Source of the DNA: Hygrocybe punicea
Taxonomy: Eukaryota; Basidiomycota; Agaricomycetes; Agaricales; Hygrophoraceae
Length of the DNA: 64,000 bases
Direction: 5' to 3'
Assembly (NCBI GenBank): GCA_963556145.1
Contig: OY744462.1
Span: forward strand, 4,774,001 to 4,838,000
Shown: positions 54,251 to 64,000 of the stretch, piece by piece
Numbering within the stretch: position 1 is the stretch's first letter
Layout: each line of letters starts with the position of its first letter
Position numbers and translations under genes: made by a program
The notes under the pieces: model-generated
Told to the model about the DNA's origin: nothing
The model's database searches: none
What the model saw: only the letters and a program-made list of their open reading frames with translations

Positions 54251-54450
54251 NNNNNNNNNNNNNNNNNNNNNNNNNNNNNNNNNNNNNNNNNNNNNNNNNN
54301 NNNNNNNNNNNNNNNNNNNNNNNNNNNNNNNNNNNNNNNNNNNNNNNNNNNNNNNNNNNNNNNNNNNNNNNNNNNNNNNNNNNNNNNNNNNNNNNNNNNN
54401 NNNNNNNNNNNNNNNNNNNNNNNNNNNNNNNNNNNNNNNNNNNNNNNNNN
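54251..54450. other. assembly gap (200 N)
   Basis: Exactly 200 N at the centre of the element C palindrome. Confidence 0.99.
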
Positions 54451-57400
54451 TGTCCTTGCCATCTTCGTTGTCCATCGTTCGTTGCCCCTGTCCCCATACC
54501 TGTACTCACTGTTGTCCTCGTCCTTGGCGTCCTCGTCCCTGTTGTCCTTGCCCCCACTGCCCTCACCCTCGTCCTCGCCCCCTTGTACTTATCATCCTTG
54601 CCCTTGTCGTCCCTGTCCTTGCCATCCCCGTGCTTGTTGTCCCTGTCCTCCTCGTCGTCCCTGTGTGGTGGCACACACCAGTTGGCCCCATTCCCATTTG
54701 TGTTGTCATTGCCGTCCCGTTTGCCATCCTGTTTGCCATCCCGTTCTTGCTGTTTCCATCTTCGTTGTCCCCATTGCGGTTGTCCTTGTTGTCCTGGCTT
54801 TGTGGTCCTCGTCCCCCCGTCCCGGTCATCCTCGTTTCCGTCGTCCGTTGTCCCCATTCCCGTTCCCATGCCTGTCTTCCTCACTGTCCTCATCTTCGTT
54901 CCCCCTGCCCGTTGTCGTATTCCCGTTGTCGTAGTTCCCCGTCTCATTCCCGTTCCTGTCATTGTCGTCTTCCCTGTTCGCGCCGTCTGGTCCCCATCGT
55001 CGGCATTCCCGTCCCTGTCAACATTCTCACCATCTCCGTTCTCATTGTTGCAGTCCCCGTTCTCGTTGTTGCGGTCCCTGTTCTCATGGTTCCTGTTCCC
55101 GTTCTCGTGGTTCACGTTCCCATTTCGCAGTTCCTGTCCCCTCTGCCATTGCTGGTCCATGTTGCCGTTGTTGCCGTTGCCGTTGTTGTTGTGCCAGGCC
55201 TCTTTCAACCTCGCCAGGTGGCCATTCCCCAGACCCGTCATGTTTGCGGTTGCTGTCCATGCCATTCTGTTATGGGCATCGCGTCATTGGCCTCCATCCT
55301 GGCGTTGCTGTTGGTGTGGATTTTGTCGTGGTCTTCTGACGCAACATTGCCAGAAAAGACCTAAAAACAGTAAAAAACTACGTGGAATTAGTTAGTAGAG
55401 TAAACAAACAAAACATAAAATGAAAACTTAGCGTGCGTTTCTTCTACACCGTTTGTCCATTGAAGTCAAGATGAAGAGTGACGTGGCTTGAACACGCGTG
55501 AGAATTTCAACCGGCGTTTGCTGATTTCCTAAACGGGGCCAAATTGCCATATTGGTACAGGTGGCTGGATTTTCTTAATGCTCTTACATGCTGTATAACA
55601 GCTCAATGGCCAGGGCAAGACCCTGCAGGGATGTAAGTATCTCATACCCTCAAGTAGGGTAAATTTCGGATTTTATTTCATTCTACAGAGAGAGCTATTC
55701 ACAATTTATTTGAGCCCTCTGCCAAAATTGGACCCTTAAACACCCAACTTTGCGAGTATACATCTAGAAAATCTAAAATTAATTCTAGCAGTACCAGGTA
55801 AAGTGTGCTTCATTGTTACAATAAGTGCCTGGCAGTTAGAAGTCCAGGAAATGTGCTGTAGCCAACAAATGTGTGTGGAACTTCACATTATTGGCTGGTC
55901 GATCAAACAGTCACACACCTTTTAGGCTTTTACCACCACAATCCCCCATTCCACTGCGCTCCCACTCCCCACCGCCTCAACAACGACGGAAACGAGGAGG
56001 AGGATGACAACGGCGACAATTGGCGCAGAGACCACCACCCCGGACGTCCTCAAAGCCACGCAGGAGCGTGCCTGACTTTTTCAACCAACGGCCTCGAACA
56101 TCGAAACCAGCGGTGGCGGACCGGGCGCACAGTGACGAAGACGACGAGGGCATTGTGGAGAGTTGCCACCGGCGATGGTGTGGTTAACGGTGGCGGTGTC
56201 ATCGAGATATCGCCATCGCAACCGCCCTAGTTGCCACCCTCGCGCAACTCGACAGCGGGACCAATCTGGATGATGAAACCCATGATGGGGACCATGGGGA
56301 CGTCATAGATGACGTCCCCATTGTTTTTATCAATGATGGAATTCAAAGGGGGCCGTGGGGGGCCTTAATGGTACAGGTGAGTACCCATCCCCCTCCTGCT
56401 TTTCCCCCACGTACTTACCCCTTCCCGCTGCTCGTTTGGGGTCGGGAGCCCTCCCCCATCCATCCCCTCTCTGTTTCCCCCAACCGCCTCGCTTCCCGGA
56501 CCTTTCCTCGCCACCCATCGCCACCCCCCTCCCCATGCACCCTTCCCCGGCCCCCAGCATCCCTCCCTCCCATCACCCACCCTCCACCACCCTTCGCTAT
56601 CAATTCCAGACCCAGTCCAGCGCCTCCGCGAAGGTGAGTACCCGCCAGTTTGTCGGCAGTGCCCCATGTATCATAATTTTTTATTTCTTTTATTTCTCTT
56701 TTATTTTGTTTATTTTCATGTATATCAGCCTATATACGGTATTTATAAGAATATACCTATGATATGTAAAAAATTCCACGAGAAAATATGGCGGGATAGT
56801 GAAGGTGTCATGCACAATGACAATGACAACGAGCGCGTATGCCTGTGAGTGATGGGCGGGGCCATGGCAACCGTGACGGGAAAGCCCGAGCCCATCAGCG
56901 CCCTTGTTCCTGACCGGACCTGATGTTCCCAAAACAGGTTATTGCCGTATTTAGGACACTACTACATTACTAGTATATGCTACTAATAACTACTAATAAG
57001 ACTTATATACTGAGGCTAGGGTGGAGACTGATTTATGGCCGGATCGCGGTTTTAAGACTTTAGAGCCCTATAATAGTGGTTGAGACATGTGTTCAACCAC
57101 TATTATAAGGCTTGTAGTGTGGGAAGGTCAGGTGTCTGGGTGCCCAGATGTGACATCACACATGTGGCACCATCAACAGAACAAATCACTACAAGCCCAT
57201 CACATGTGGTTGAAATTTTTATCTTACCTCAATACCACCACTACCACTTTTGATGATAGAACAGGATCTTTATGTGGCAACAACCAAAGATACTGGAGTG
57301 TCATTGGCATGACTTGTATGTGGCTTCCTTGGAATTTGTTGGTCATGTCCGTTGAGTGCACAGGGCTACTTTGTTTACTTGGTATGTGCCTTTTCCATAG

Positions 57401-58628
57401 TTAGGTATTGTCTTTGTCATGTGTGCATTCATGTAAGGGATTGCTGTTGCCTGATTACTAACAATACTGTTTTCAAGGATTACTTTTTAGTGAATATTGT
57501 GGCATCTCTGCATGCCAAACCATTGGAGGCTGGTCCTCAGCAATGAGCGCTTGCCACCATGGCTCTTCAAATAGTAATTCACGGAGGGTGAATCCACCTG
57601 AGTTCCCAGCTAGGCAACCTACTTGTAACAGGCCAACAAGAATTTATTGGGTAAGTCTCATTTTCATTATTAATCCTTGTATTATTGACATTGTACCAAC
57701 AGATGATGTATTGTATTTGACTCAAATTTTTGTATTGTGTTTTGTTTGTATTTTCATGGTTTGTTTGTTATGTGTTCGCTGATTCTTTGACCTTGTTTCT
57801 CTTGTCAGTCAGTCTTGATCAAGAAGGAGCACACCTTACAGTATAAGTACCATTGTTGTGTATATTTATGAGTCACATCATGATTGAGACGTGACATGTC
57901 ACAAGTGTGATGTCACGTTGGGCCGTCCAAACGTGACATGTCACTACTACCTTTGGTGACGCTACAGGATCCTTGGTTGTGGTACTGGGCAACAACCAGA
58001 GATTCCGGAGTGTCATTGTCTGAACTGGTATGTGATTTCCTCAGGCTTTCCATCATGTCACCGACTACTTTATTATTGCAGTATATTCTTTGTTATGTTT
58101 GCATCCAGATGAGTGATTAATTTGTATTACCTCATTACTGACAGTGTTTTGTTGAGGTTCTCTGTTCAGTGAATATTGTGGCATCTCAGCATACTAACTT
58201 TTGGTGGCCGGTCCTCAGAAATGAGTGCTGGTCATCTTCAGGAATGAATGGGCAGGTGAATCCCCCTGATTTCCTTGCCAGGCAACTTGTAGTGGGCCTG
58301 GTGGAATCATTGAAAGTTGACCAGATAAGTCTCATTATTACTTTTAAGCCTCCCTTCAGTGACATTGAGACCAGGTAATATTGTTAGTTTGGTTGATTTC
58401 AGTATTCATTTTTGGTTATTTGTTTGCAAAATTTTTGTTAGTATTTTCTTTGTCAGTCAGTCTTGATCAAGAAGGAGAAGAGCTCCTCCTTTGAGATCAA
58501 GACTGAATGGCATTGGTGTCTTGCTTGTTATCCTTTCAGAGGCATTTGTGAATTCACAGTAGCTGTACTTGTTGTAATGTTAGGCTTTCAATGTCTTAGA
58601 GGGAATTTATTGCATTTTATCGGTGTAA
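54451..58628. repeat. right arm of element C palindrome
   Basis: Inverted copy of 49955-54132 including the low-complexity module (minus strand), leader, CRE-like palindrome, 295-bp repeat (56840-57134) and duplicated 660-bp unit (57163-58486). Confidence 0.95.
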
Positions 58629-58659
58629 ACCCTAAACCTATGTCACAAAGTCAGCCGTA

Positions 58660-59215
58660 TCATGGCTGGGCAATATATCTCAGGCCTGCCAATACATGGC
58701 CCACAGCCAGCCAAAGACCTCATAGGATGGGCTAACCCATGTCCCAAGACCAGCCTTGTGTAGGATAACCCCATGGGCAGCTGATGTATCCATAACATTG
58801 GCCAACCCATTTCCCATGACCAGCCAACAGACTCAAAGGAGCAAGCAACCCAGGTTTGATTAGCCAATATACTAAGTAGGTTTGGCCAACTGATGTGACT
58901 ATGTCCTATGGCCAGCCCAGTATACCACAAGCTGTTGTCAATTCATGTTCCATGGACAGCTGGGATATCCCTAACATTAGCTAACTGACTTCAACCAACC
59001 GATGTTGAAATATATCCAGAGATTCAGCCAACCCATGCACCATAGCCAGCCAATATACCCATGCAGATCAGCTAATTCATGTTCCATGGCCAGGCAAAAT
59101 ACCCAGTGTGGTTGGCCAATCCACATTTCATGGCCAGCCAAAATACCCAGACTGGTTGGCCAATACATCCCTCTGCTTCGGCCAACCCATGTCCCTCAGA
59201 ACATTGCCCCCTTGG
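58660..59215 (-). repeat. 44-bp subterminal minisatellite, right array of element C
   Basis: Inverted, more diverged counterpart of 48930-49925, with about twelve units containing CATGG.CAGCCAA and TTGGCCAA. The TIR occupies about 59165-59334. Confidence 0.85.
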
Positions 59216-59342
59216 CCAAGCCATATGCCCTGGAGAAAGATATTGCTCAGCCGAGATTGGCTGGCCCACTTGGAGTGGGAATTGTCCATCTCGGCTGACC
59301 CATGTGGTGTGGAAAAGATATGCTGTAAGGTGTGCCATCAAG

Positions 59343-60012
59343 CCCTTGACCCTCCAAACCCCTCCATGCCTCTATTTGGGCCGTCGCCACCTGCTCCTTC
59401 TGGTCCTGCCGCCGCCTGGGGGAGACCACAGTTCCCTCCCCCACAGCCTTCAACCCCCTCTTCCACGTTACACGCTCTGCCAACATCAAATACACCACTT
59501 GTCCATCTTTCTCCTCTGCCTTGTTCCACATCCCCTGGACAAAAACCACAAGAGAAGATGGCGGCTCCATCATCCTCACTGCCAGAGATGACACCCTCTG
59601 CCCTGTCACTGCCCTCTGCAACCACCTCACCATCAACTCCAAAGTCCCCCCCAACGCACCCCTCTTTGCCTACTCCAACACCTCCTCCTGGGCCCACATG
59701 ACCAAACAATGCTTCATTACCAAATGCCATTCAATTTGGAAAAAAGTGGACCTACCGGCAACTGAGGGCCATGGATGCCGCATCGGAGGGTCCACTGAAC
59801 TCCTCCTCACCAGTACACCCCCTGAAATTGTGGCTGCCACCGGCGGATGGACCTCCCTCACTTTCCTCCTGTACTGGAGACGCATCGAAGAAAATTTACC
59901 AACGCATATTTCCAAAACCCATAAAAAACAAAGATTACAAGAATTAGCTACCGATTTCGAAACCTTCCGTGTCCGCAATAAGATCCCTAAAGGCATTTCC
60001 ATAGATGCATAG
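59343..60012 (+). pseudogene. DIRS-type tyrosine recombinase, catalytic part after element C
   Basis: Continues ALDPPNP, then after a one-base shift near 59363-59371 SIWAVATCSFWSCRRLGETTVPS (box A with the first catalytic Arg), NPLFHVTRSANIKYTTC, LFHIPWTKTTREDGGSIILTARDDTLCPVTAL, PLFAYSNTSSWAHMTK, then HGCRIGGSTELLL (HxxR, second Arg), IVAATGGWTSLTFLLYWRRIEE (the box with the nucleophilic Tyr) to GISIDA at 60012. All catalytic positions except those hidden by the shift are present. The enzyme would integrate circular cDNA without target duplication, the DIRS mechanism. Confidence 0.85.
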
Positions 60013-60440
60013 CAACCATCCTGTACACCATTACATACTGCATATACATCGCTTTTCCAGTCCTCAATCTCGGTTTGGGGAAGCCATATTCCGATTGATT
60101 GCAATCTGACTGTTGTGAGCTTGAGCCCTGGTTGGTATAGTTCGGATTTGCTCCCGATCGTTATCTGGCCTTTTTTGTTCTGACTTTTCCATGTGCTCAG
60201 AACCTTGCTCCCCTTTTCCTCCCAAAAAGCTGACCTATTCTCCCCTAGACTCATTTTCCCACCAAAATTTCCTAAGCCAAAAACCCTCCTTTCCCCAGAA
60301 TGAAAACTCGATTTTTGGCTTAGTCAGCTTATGCTTAGTCAGCTTTTTTGCACTTCTCGCAAGGCTCTCCCCTTCAAACCACTCTTACCTAGACCTCATC
60401 CATGTTATCACACCTAAATACTATAACCCTCATTCCATAT
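60013..60440. other. probable 3-prime end of DIRS family 2
   Basis: No coding signal recognised; a CT-rich stretch with TTAGTCAGCTTATGCTTAGTC at about 60317-60337 (short direct repeat). Confidence 0.4.
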
Positions 60441-62280
60441 ATTCCTCCCAATCATATGCTTCAACAGTTGTAACTTACTTTATCCTCATTTCTGTCCTTG
60501 CCATCGTTCTCGTGGCTGCTGGCCTCACCTCCATCATCCTCACAGTCATCTTTGTGGCCATTGTCGTCACTGTTGTCCTCATGGCTGCCTCCGTCATCGC
60601 ACTAGACCTTGCCAGGGTGGGAGGTCGCGGGTGTTCAGATGTGGCTGTGTTGTCATTGTGCGTTGCTAGATAGATCTCCGTTAGTAAAATGAAAGATGGC
60701 AAGGAAAACACTCCTCTATGTCTGGGACTGGCATATGTCATGCTGCTGTTGCCACTGGCTGTCATTGATGCTGCCGCTGTTTACTGCCATTGCTGTTATC
60801 GTTGTCATTGTTGTTGTTGCTGTTCGATATGAGGTGGATCATTTGTGCTGTAATCAGAAATGAGTTAGTAGTAAAAAAAACAAAGATTCAAACACAAAAC
60901 ATTCCTAAGTAGCGGGAGTGGGAGCCCCACCCTTCCGCTTCTGTTGTCACTTCATTTGTTGGGTGTGGGCTATGGGTATCGGGCATTGCCATTTGAAGTG
61001 GTGGGCATGGGTCAATGATCATGTGTTCGGCATGTGTTGGACAGCCATTGTCCTTGCCATTGTCCTCATGGCTGCCATCCTCATCCCTGTCTGCACCATG
61101 ATGCTGCTGTCTTCCTTGTCCCTGTCCTCATGGCTGTTATCCTTGTCTCTGTCCATGCCATCTTCCTCATCCCTGTTGTCCCCATCCCTGTGCTCTCCAT
61201 CATCCTTGTGGCCACCGTCCTCATCCCTGTCCACATCATCTTCCTCGTCCCCATCCTCGTGGCCCTCATCCTCATCTGCATCCTGGCCATTGTTGCTGTC
61301 CTTACCATCCTGGTCATTCTAGCCTTCCTTGTCATGTTAGCCATCCTTGTCATCACTGTTGTCATCTTCTACATCCTCGTTCGGCATGGTCGCACAGCCT
61401 GTCACAGCCATGGTGTTTTCTAGGTGGCCACCAGCATTGTGGGTTTGATGCGGTTGCTGTGTCCCCGTTTGGCATGACGGTGCAGAAAAACAACCTAAAA
61501 GAAGTGTTTACTAGTAATTAGTTCATAAAATCAATGAAACAGAGAATACTTACCTTGGATGGTCATCCTCATTGTCATTGTCCCCATCTCCCCCCCAACC
61601 TCGCCATCGTCCTCATGATCCTTGTCCTTGTCCCTGTCCTGGTGGTCCATCATGTGGTCGCTGTCATTCCCCCATTCTGGGTCCAAGCCGTTTTTGTCAT
61701 CCTCGTTTGACCTGGCCCAGCCTGGCGGTGTTTCCGTATCCCTGTTGTCTGCATCCGATGTGGCCAGTCATTGTGTTGCAGGCATTGAGTCACGGGCATT
61801 GAGTTGCGGGCATCGTGTCATGGGTTTTCTTCTAATGGTTGGGTGCTGGGTTGTTGTTGCTGTTGCTGATGCTCATTTGGCATGACATTGCAGATGTGGC
61901 AAAATAGTTAGTAGAATAACTAAAAAACAGAAGGGAAAACCTTACCTTGGGTGCTCTTCCGCACCCATTGTCTCATCGCAGTTGAAAACGACGTGTTGAT
62001 TGTTGAACTCGTGCGTGAGAATTTCAACCAGAATTTGCCGATGTCCAAAGCAGGGTCAAGTTGCCATATATGGAGGGATGGCTGGATTTTCTTTTTCTTA
62101 TTACATCTAGTACAGTGCCTCAATGGCCAGGGCAAGACCCTGCAGAGATATAAGTATGGTACACCTATGCTGAAGTGAATTTTTGTATTGTATTTGGTTT
62201 TACATGGGGAGATATTTACAATGCATTCCATTGCTCTGCCAAAATTGGACCCTTGAATGCCCAACTTTGTGAATACATGT
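60441..62280 (-). repeat. further low-complexity module (third locus)
   Basis: Minus-strand module homologous to those of elements B and C. Leader at about 62350-61960 (shared blocks ATTGGACCC, CAGGGTCTTGCCCTGGCCATT, GAATTTCAAC, GGGTGCGGAAGAGCACCC). Intron-like segments at about 61950-61885 (GTAAGG...TAG) and 61557-61494 (GTAAGT...TTTTAG), then CCTCATC/GTCCTTG-type hexamer tracts at 61030-61400 and 60475-60600. Another intron-like piece lies near 60905-60845. No N gap or array is paired with it inside the window. Confidence 0.6.
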
Positions 62281-62575
62281 CTGAAAAATCTAAAATTAAT
62301 TCTAGGAGTACTAAGGAGAGCCTATATTTTGTTTAAGACAAGTGCCTGGCTTTTGGTGCTACATGAGATGTGTTGTAGCCAGAATGTGACCAATGCACGA
62401 CATTCATACATCTTTCTATTTGCATGACTTCAGCCCAGTGACCAGAAGTTGAACTTCTATGCATCTTCTGACTACAACAGATCTCCTGTAGCACTAAAAG
62501 CCAGGCACTTGTCTTAAACAAAATATAGGCTCTCCTTAGTACTCCTCGAATTAATTTTAGATTTTTCAGACCAGT
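62281..62575. repeat. foldback at the promoter end of the module
   Basis: CTGAAAAATCTAAAATTAAT at 62281 is answered by its inverted copy ending near 62573; arms of about 110-120 bp include ACAAGTGCCTGGC and GTAGTCAGAAG-like blocks around a centre near 62427. The corresponding sequence lies at the unresolved centre of the element B palindrome. Confidence 0.8.
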
Positions 62576-62579
62576 AGAC

Positions 62580-63850
62580 CCAGTCATTTTGGTTAACCCA
62601 ATCGCAGTTATAGTTGCAAAAGGTAGGTACACATAGCCCAGTTGCTTGCTGGGGGGGTAGGTTAACCCAAAAGACAGCTGTTGCTGGGGAAATGTGGGGT
62701 GGTAGGTTGACCCAGGTACAGCTCTTGCTGGTCAAGGGTGGCTGGGTGGGTCAACCCGGTGTCAGCTCTGCCATGGGGTAGGTTAACCCAGGACAGCTAT
62801 TCTGGATTGATTGGGTTGACCCAGGTCCAGTTGTTCAAGCAATGTGGGTTGACCTGGCTGCAGCTGTTGCTGCAGCACTGGGTTGACCATGGACCAGCTC
62901 TTGCTGCAGGCTTGGGTTGACCTGGGTCCAGCTGTCGCTGCAGCACTGGGTTGACCCGGACCTAGCACTTCCTGCAGGGTAGGGTGGCTGGAGTCCAGGT
63001 ATTGCTGCAGCACTGGGTTGACCAGGTTTCAGCTATTGCTGCAGCACTGGGTTGACCAGGGTTCAGCTATTGCTTCCACACTGGGTTGACCAGGGTTCAG
63101 CTATTGCTTCCACACTGGGTTGACCAGGGTCCAGCTGTTGTTGCAGCACTGGGTCAACCCAGGTACGGATATTGCTGCAGCACAGGGTTGACCTGGATCC
63201 AGCGCTTGCTGCAGGTGTTGGGTTGACCAGGATCCAGCTATTGCTGCAGCACTGGGTTGACCAGGGTCCAGCTATTGCTGCAGGCTTGGGTTAACCCAGG
63301 TCCATATATTGCTGCAGCACCGAGTTGACCCGGATCCAGCACTTGCTGTGGGCATTTGGTTGACCAGGATCTAGCTATTGCTGCAGCACTGGGTTGACCC
63401 AGGTCCAGATATTGCTGCAGCACTGGGTTGACCTGGGTCCAGCACTTGCTGCAGGGCTTGGGTTGACTGGGGTCCAGCTATTGCTGCAGGCTTGGGTTAA
63501 CCCAGGTCCAGATATTGCTGCAGCGCTGGGTTGACCTGGATCAAACACTTGCTGTGGGTCTTGGGTTGAATGGGGTCCAGCTATTGCTGCAGCACTTGCT
63601 TTACTCAGGTCCAGCACTTGCTGTAGGGTAGGTTGACTGGCGTCCGGCCTGTCCTGTAGCATTGCATTGATTGCAGACCCACCGATGTAGTAGGATTGGG
63701 TACATGAGGGTCTGGCTATTGCTCCAATATTGCGTTGACATGACCATGCTCTTGCTGCAGAATTCGGTTGACCCTGGCCCAGCTCCCACTGCAGCATTGA
63801 CTTGACCAGGGTCCAGCTTTTGCTGCAATGTGGGCCCATGTCAGTGCAAT
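62580..63850 (+). repeat. 34-36-bp minisatellite CCAGCTATTGCTGCAGCACT
   Basis: About 33 units: GGGTTGACC(C/A)GG, TCCAGCTATTGCTGCAGCACT. Many units hold CTGCAG and near-palindromic GGTTGACC or GGTTAACC. Long minus-strand frames across it are repeat artefacts. It may be the subterminal array of an element extending beyond the window. Confidence 0.95.
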
Positions 63851-64000
63851 GGATTGCACCACATCTCACTCTGCCTGCATGCATTTAATGTTGACAGTAT
63901 TGACAGAGCTCACAGCAGCTCAAGCCAACATTTATTCAGAAACTGCCATATATATAAAATAATCAAAATATTTCAATCTGTACTGAACATAAATGTACCA
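63851..64000. other. window end, AT-rich
   Basis: No feature recognised. Confidence 0.4.

Larger units (their letters stand above)
48767..59334. mobile_element. element C: 10.6-kb transposon with inverted 44-bp arrays and 4.2-kb palindrome
   Basis: Flanked by the perfect 8-bp TSD CCATCAAG (48759-48766 and 59335-59342). Its ends, AGCCCTTTCAG and inverted CACACCTTACAG, run into TIRs of about 170 bp (shared ACATGGGTCAGCCGAGATGG and ACAATTCCCACTC). Inside are inverted 44-bp arrays and two near-identical 4.2-kb inverted arms around a 200-N gap. Each arm holds two low-complexity modules, a complete 295-bp dispersed repeat and a duplicated 660-bp unit. No transposase is recognised. Excision with one TSD copy restores the recombinase frame. 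Confidence 0.92.
46605..60100 (+). mobile_element. DIRS-type retrotransposon (family 2), split by element C
   Basis: RT, RNase H and tyrosine recombinase in that order, with low-complexity CCTCATC sequence on both outer sides (46540-46600 and about 60480). Element C (48767-59334) sits inside the recombinase gene. The protein family differs from the DIRS-like element at 9.6 kb. Outer limits are estimates; the 5-prime part of the RT is missing. Confidence 0.75.

Noticed and set aside
62580..63850. CRISPR-like array
   Set aside because: Repeats are contiguous degenerate minisatellite units without unique spacers, in a eukaryotic context.

Overview
The window looks like a transposon-dense, probably heterochromatic segment of a basidiomycete (Agaricomycete-type) fungal nuclear genome. 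Evidence: short GT-AG introns of about 31-60 nt, a KDZ transposase with its CxC2-like cysteine cluster, a TET/JBP-type dioxygenase riding on the same element, a fungal MULE fused to a Ulp1 protease, a Tad1-like LINE, two families of DIRS-type (tyrosine-recombinase) retrotransposons, a Ty1/copia fragment and many 44-45 bp minisatellites. No undamaged single-copy host gene was found, and almost every coding region carries stops, frameshifts or insertions. Two runs of 200 N (28419-28618 and 54251-54450) lie inside long inverted repeats.

Layout. 398-9352: KDZ DNA transposon with inverted subterminal 44-bp arrays, a broken transposase gene (+), an unrecognised multi-exon cargo gene (+) and a broken TET/JBP-like dioxygenase gene (-). 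9.6-11.9 kb: truncated DIRS-like element (RT-RNase H-tyrosine recombinase) with a 340-bp internal inversion. 12.0-18.8 kb: Tad1-like LINE on the minus strand, interrupted by a 644-bp hAT-like MITE with an 8-bp target-site duplication (TSD). 19483-36431: one 16.9-kb MULE with matching TIRs and a 9-bp TSD, inserted in a 295-bp dispersed repeat. It carries a Ulp1 protease-MULE transposase gene (-), a satellite array and a captured intron-containing HSP90 pseudogene. Nested in its Ulp1 exon is element B (24382-32217), which has inverted 45-bp arrays and a central palindrome. 36.6-38.4 kb: decayed basidiomycete repetitive gene. 38.4-43.1 kb: non-coding, with a MITE and simple repeats. 43.2-44.6 kb: Ty1/copia RT-RNase H fragment (-). 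44.6-45.0 kb: another 45-bp array. 46.6-60.1 kb: a second DIRS-type element whose recombinase gene is split by element C (48767-59334), a 10.6-kb element with an 8-bp TSD, inverted 44-bp arrays and two nearly identical 4.2-kb palindrome arms. 60.4-63.9 kb: a further copy of the low-complexity module found in B and C, a foldback, and a 34-36-bp minisatellite.

How it fits together. The nesting order is readable from TSDs: removing MITE, B, C or the MULE and one TSD copy restores the interrupted frame or repeat. The KDZ element, B and C share one architecture (inverted subterminal arrays of 44-45-bp units, a short palindromic core per unit, 7-10-bp TSDs) although the repeat sequences are unrelated. 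B and C also share a cargo module: a promoter-like leader, a spliced intron, a D/N/G-rich low-complexity body and a 54-bp perfect-symmetry hairpin. I infer that B and C are large non-autonomous relatives of KDZ elements. Several recognisable ORFs are killed by in-frame TGA, some at positions where relatives have arginine, as expected from deamination of methylated CpG in CGA codons.
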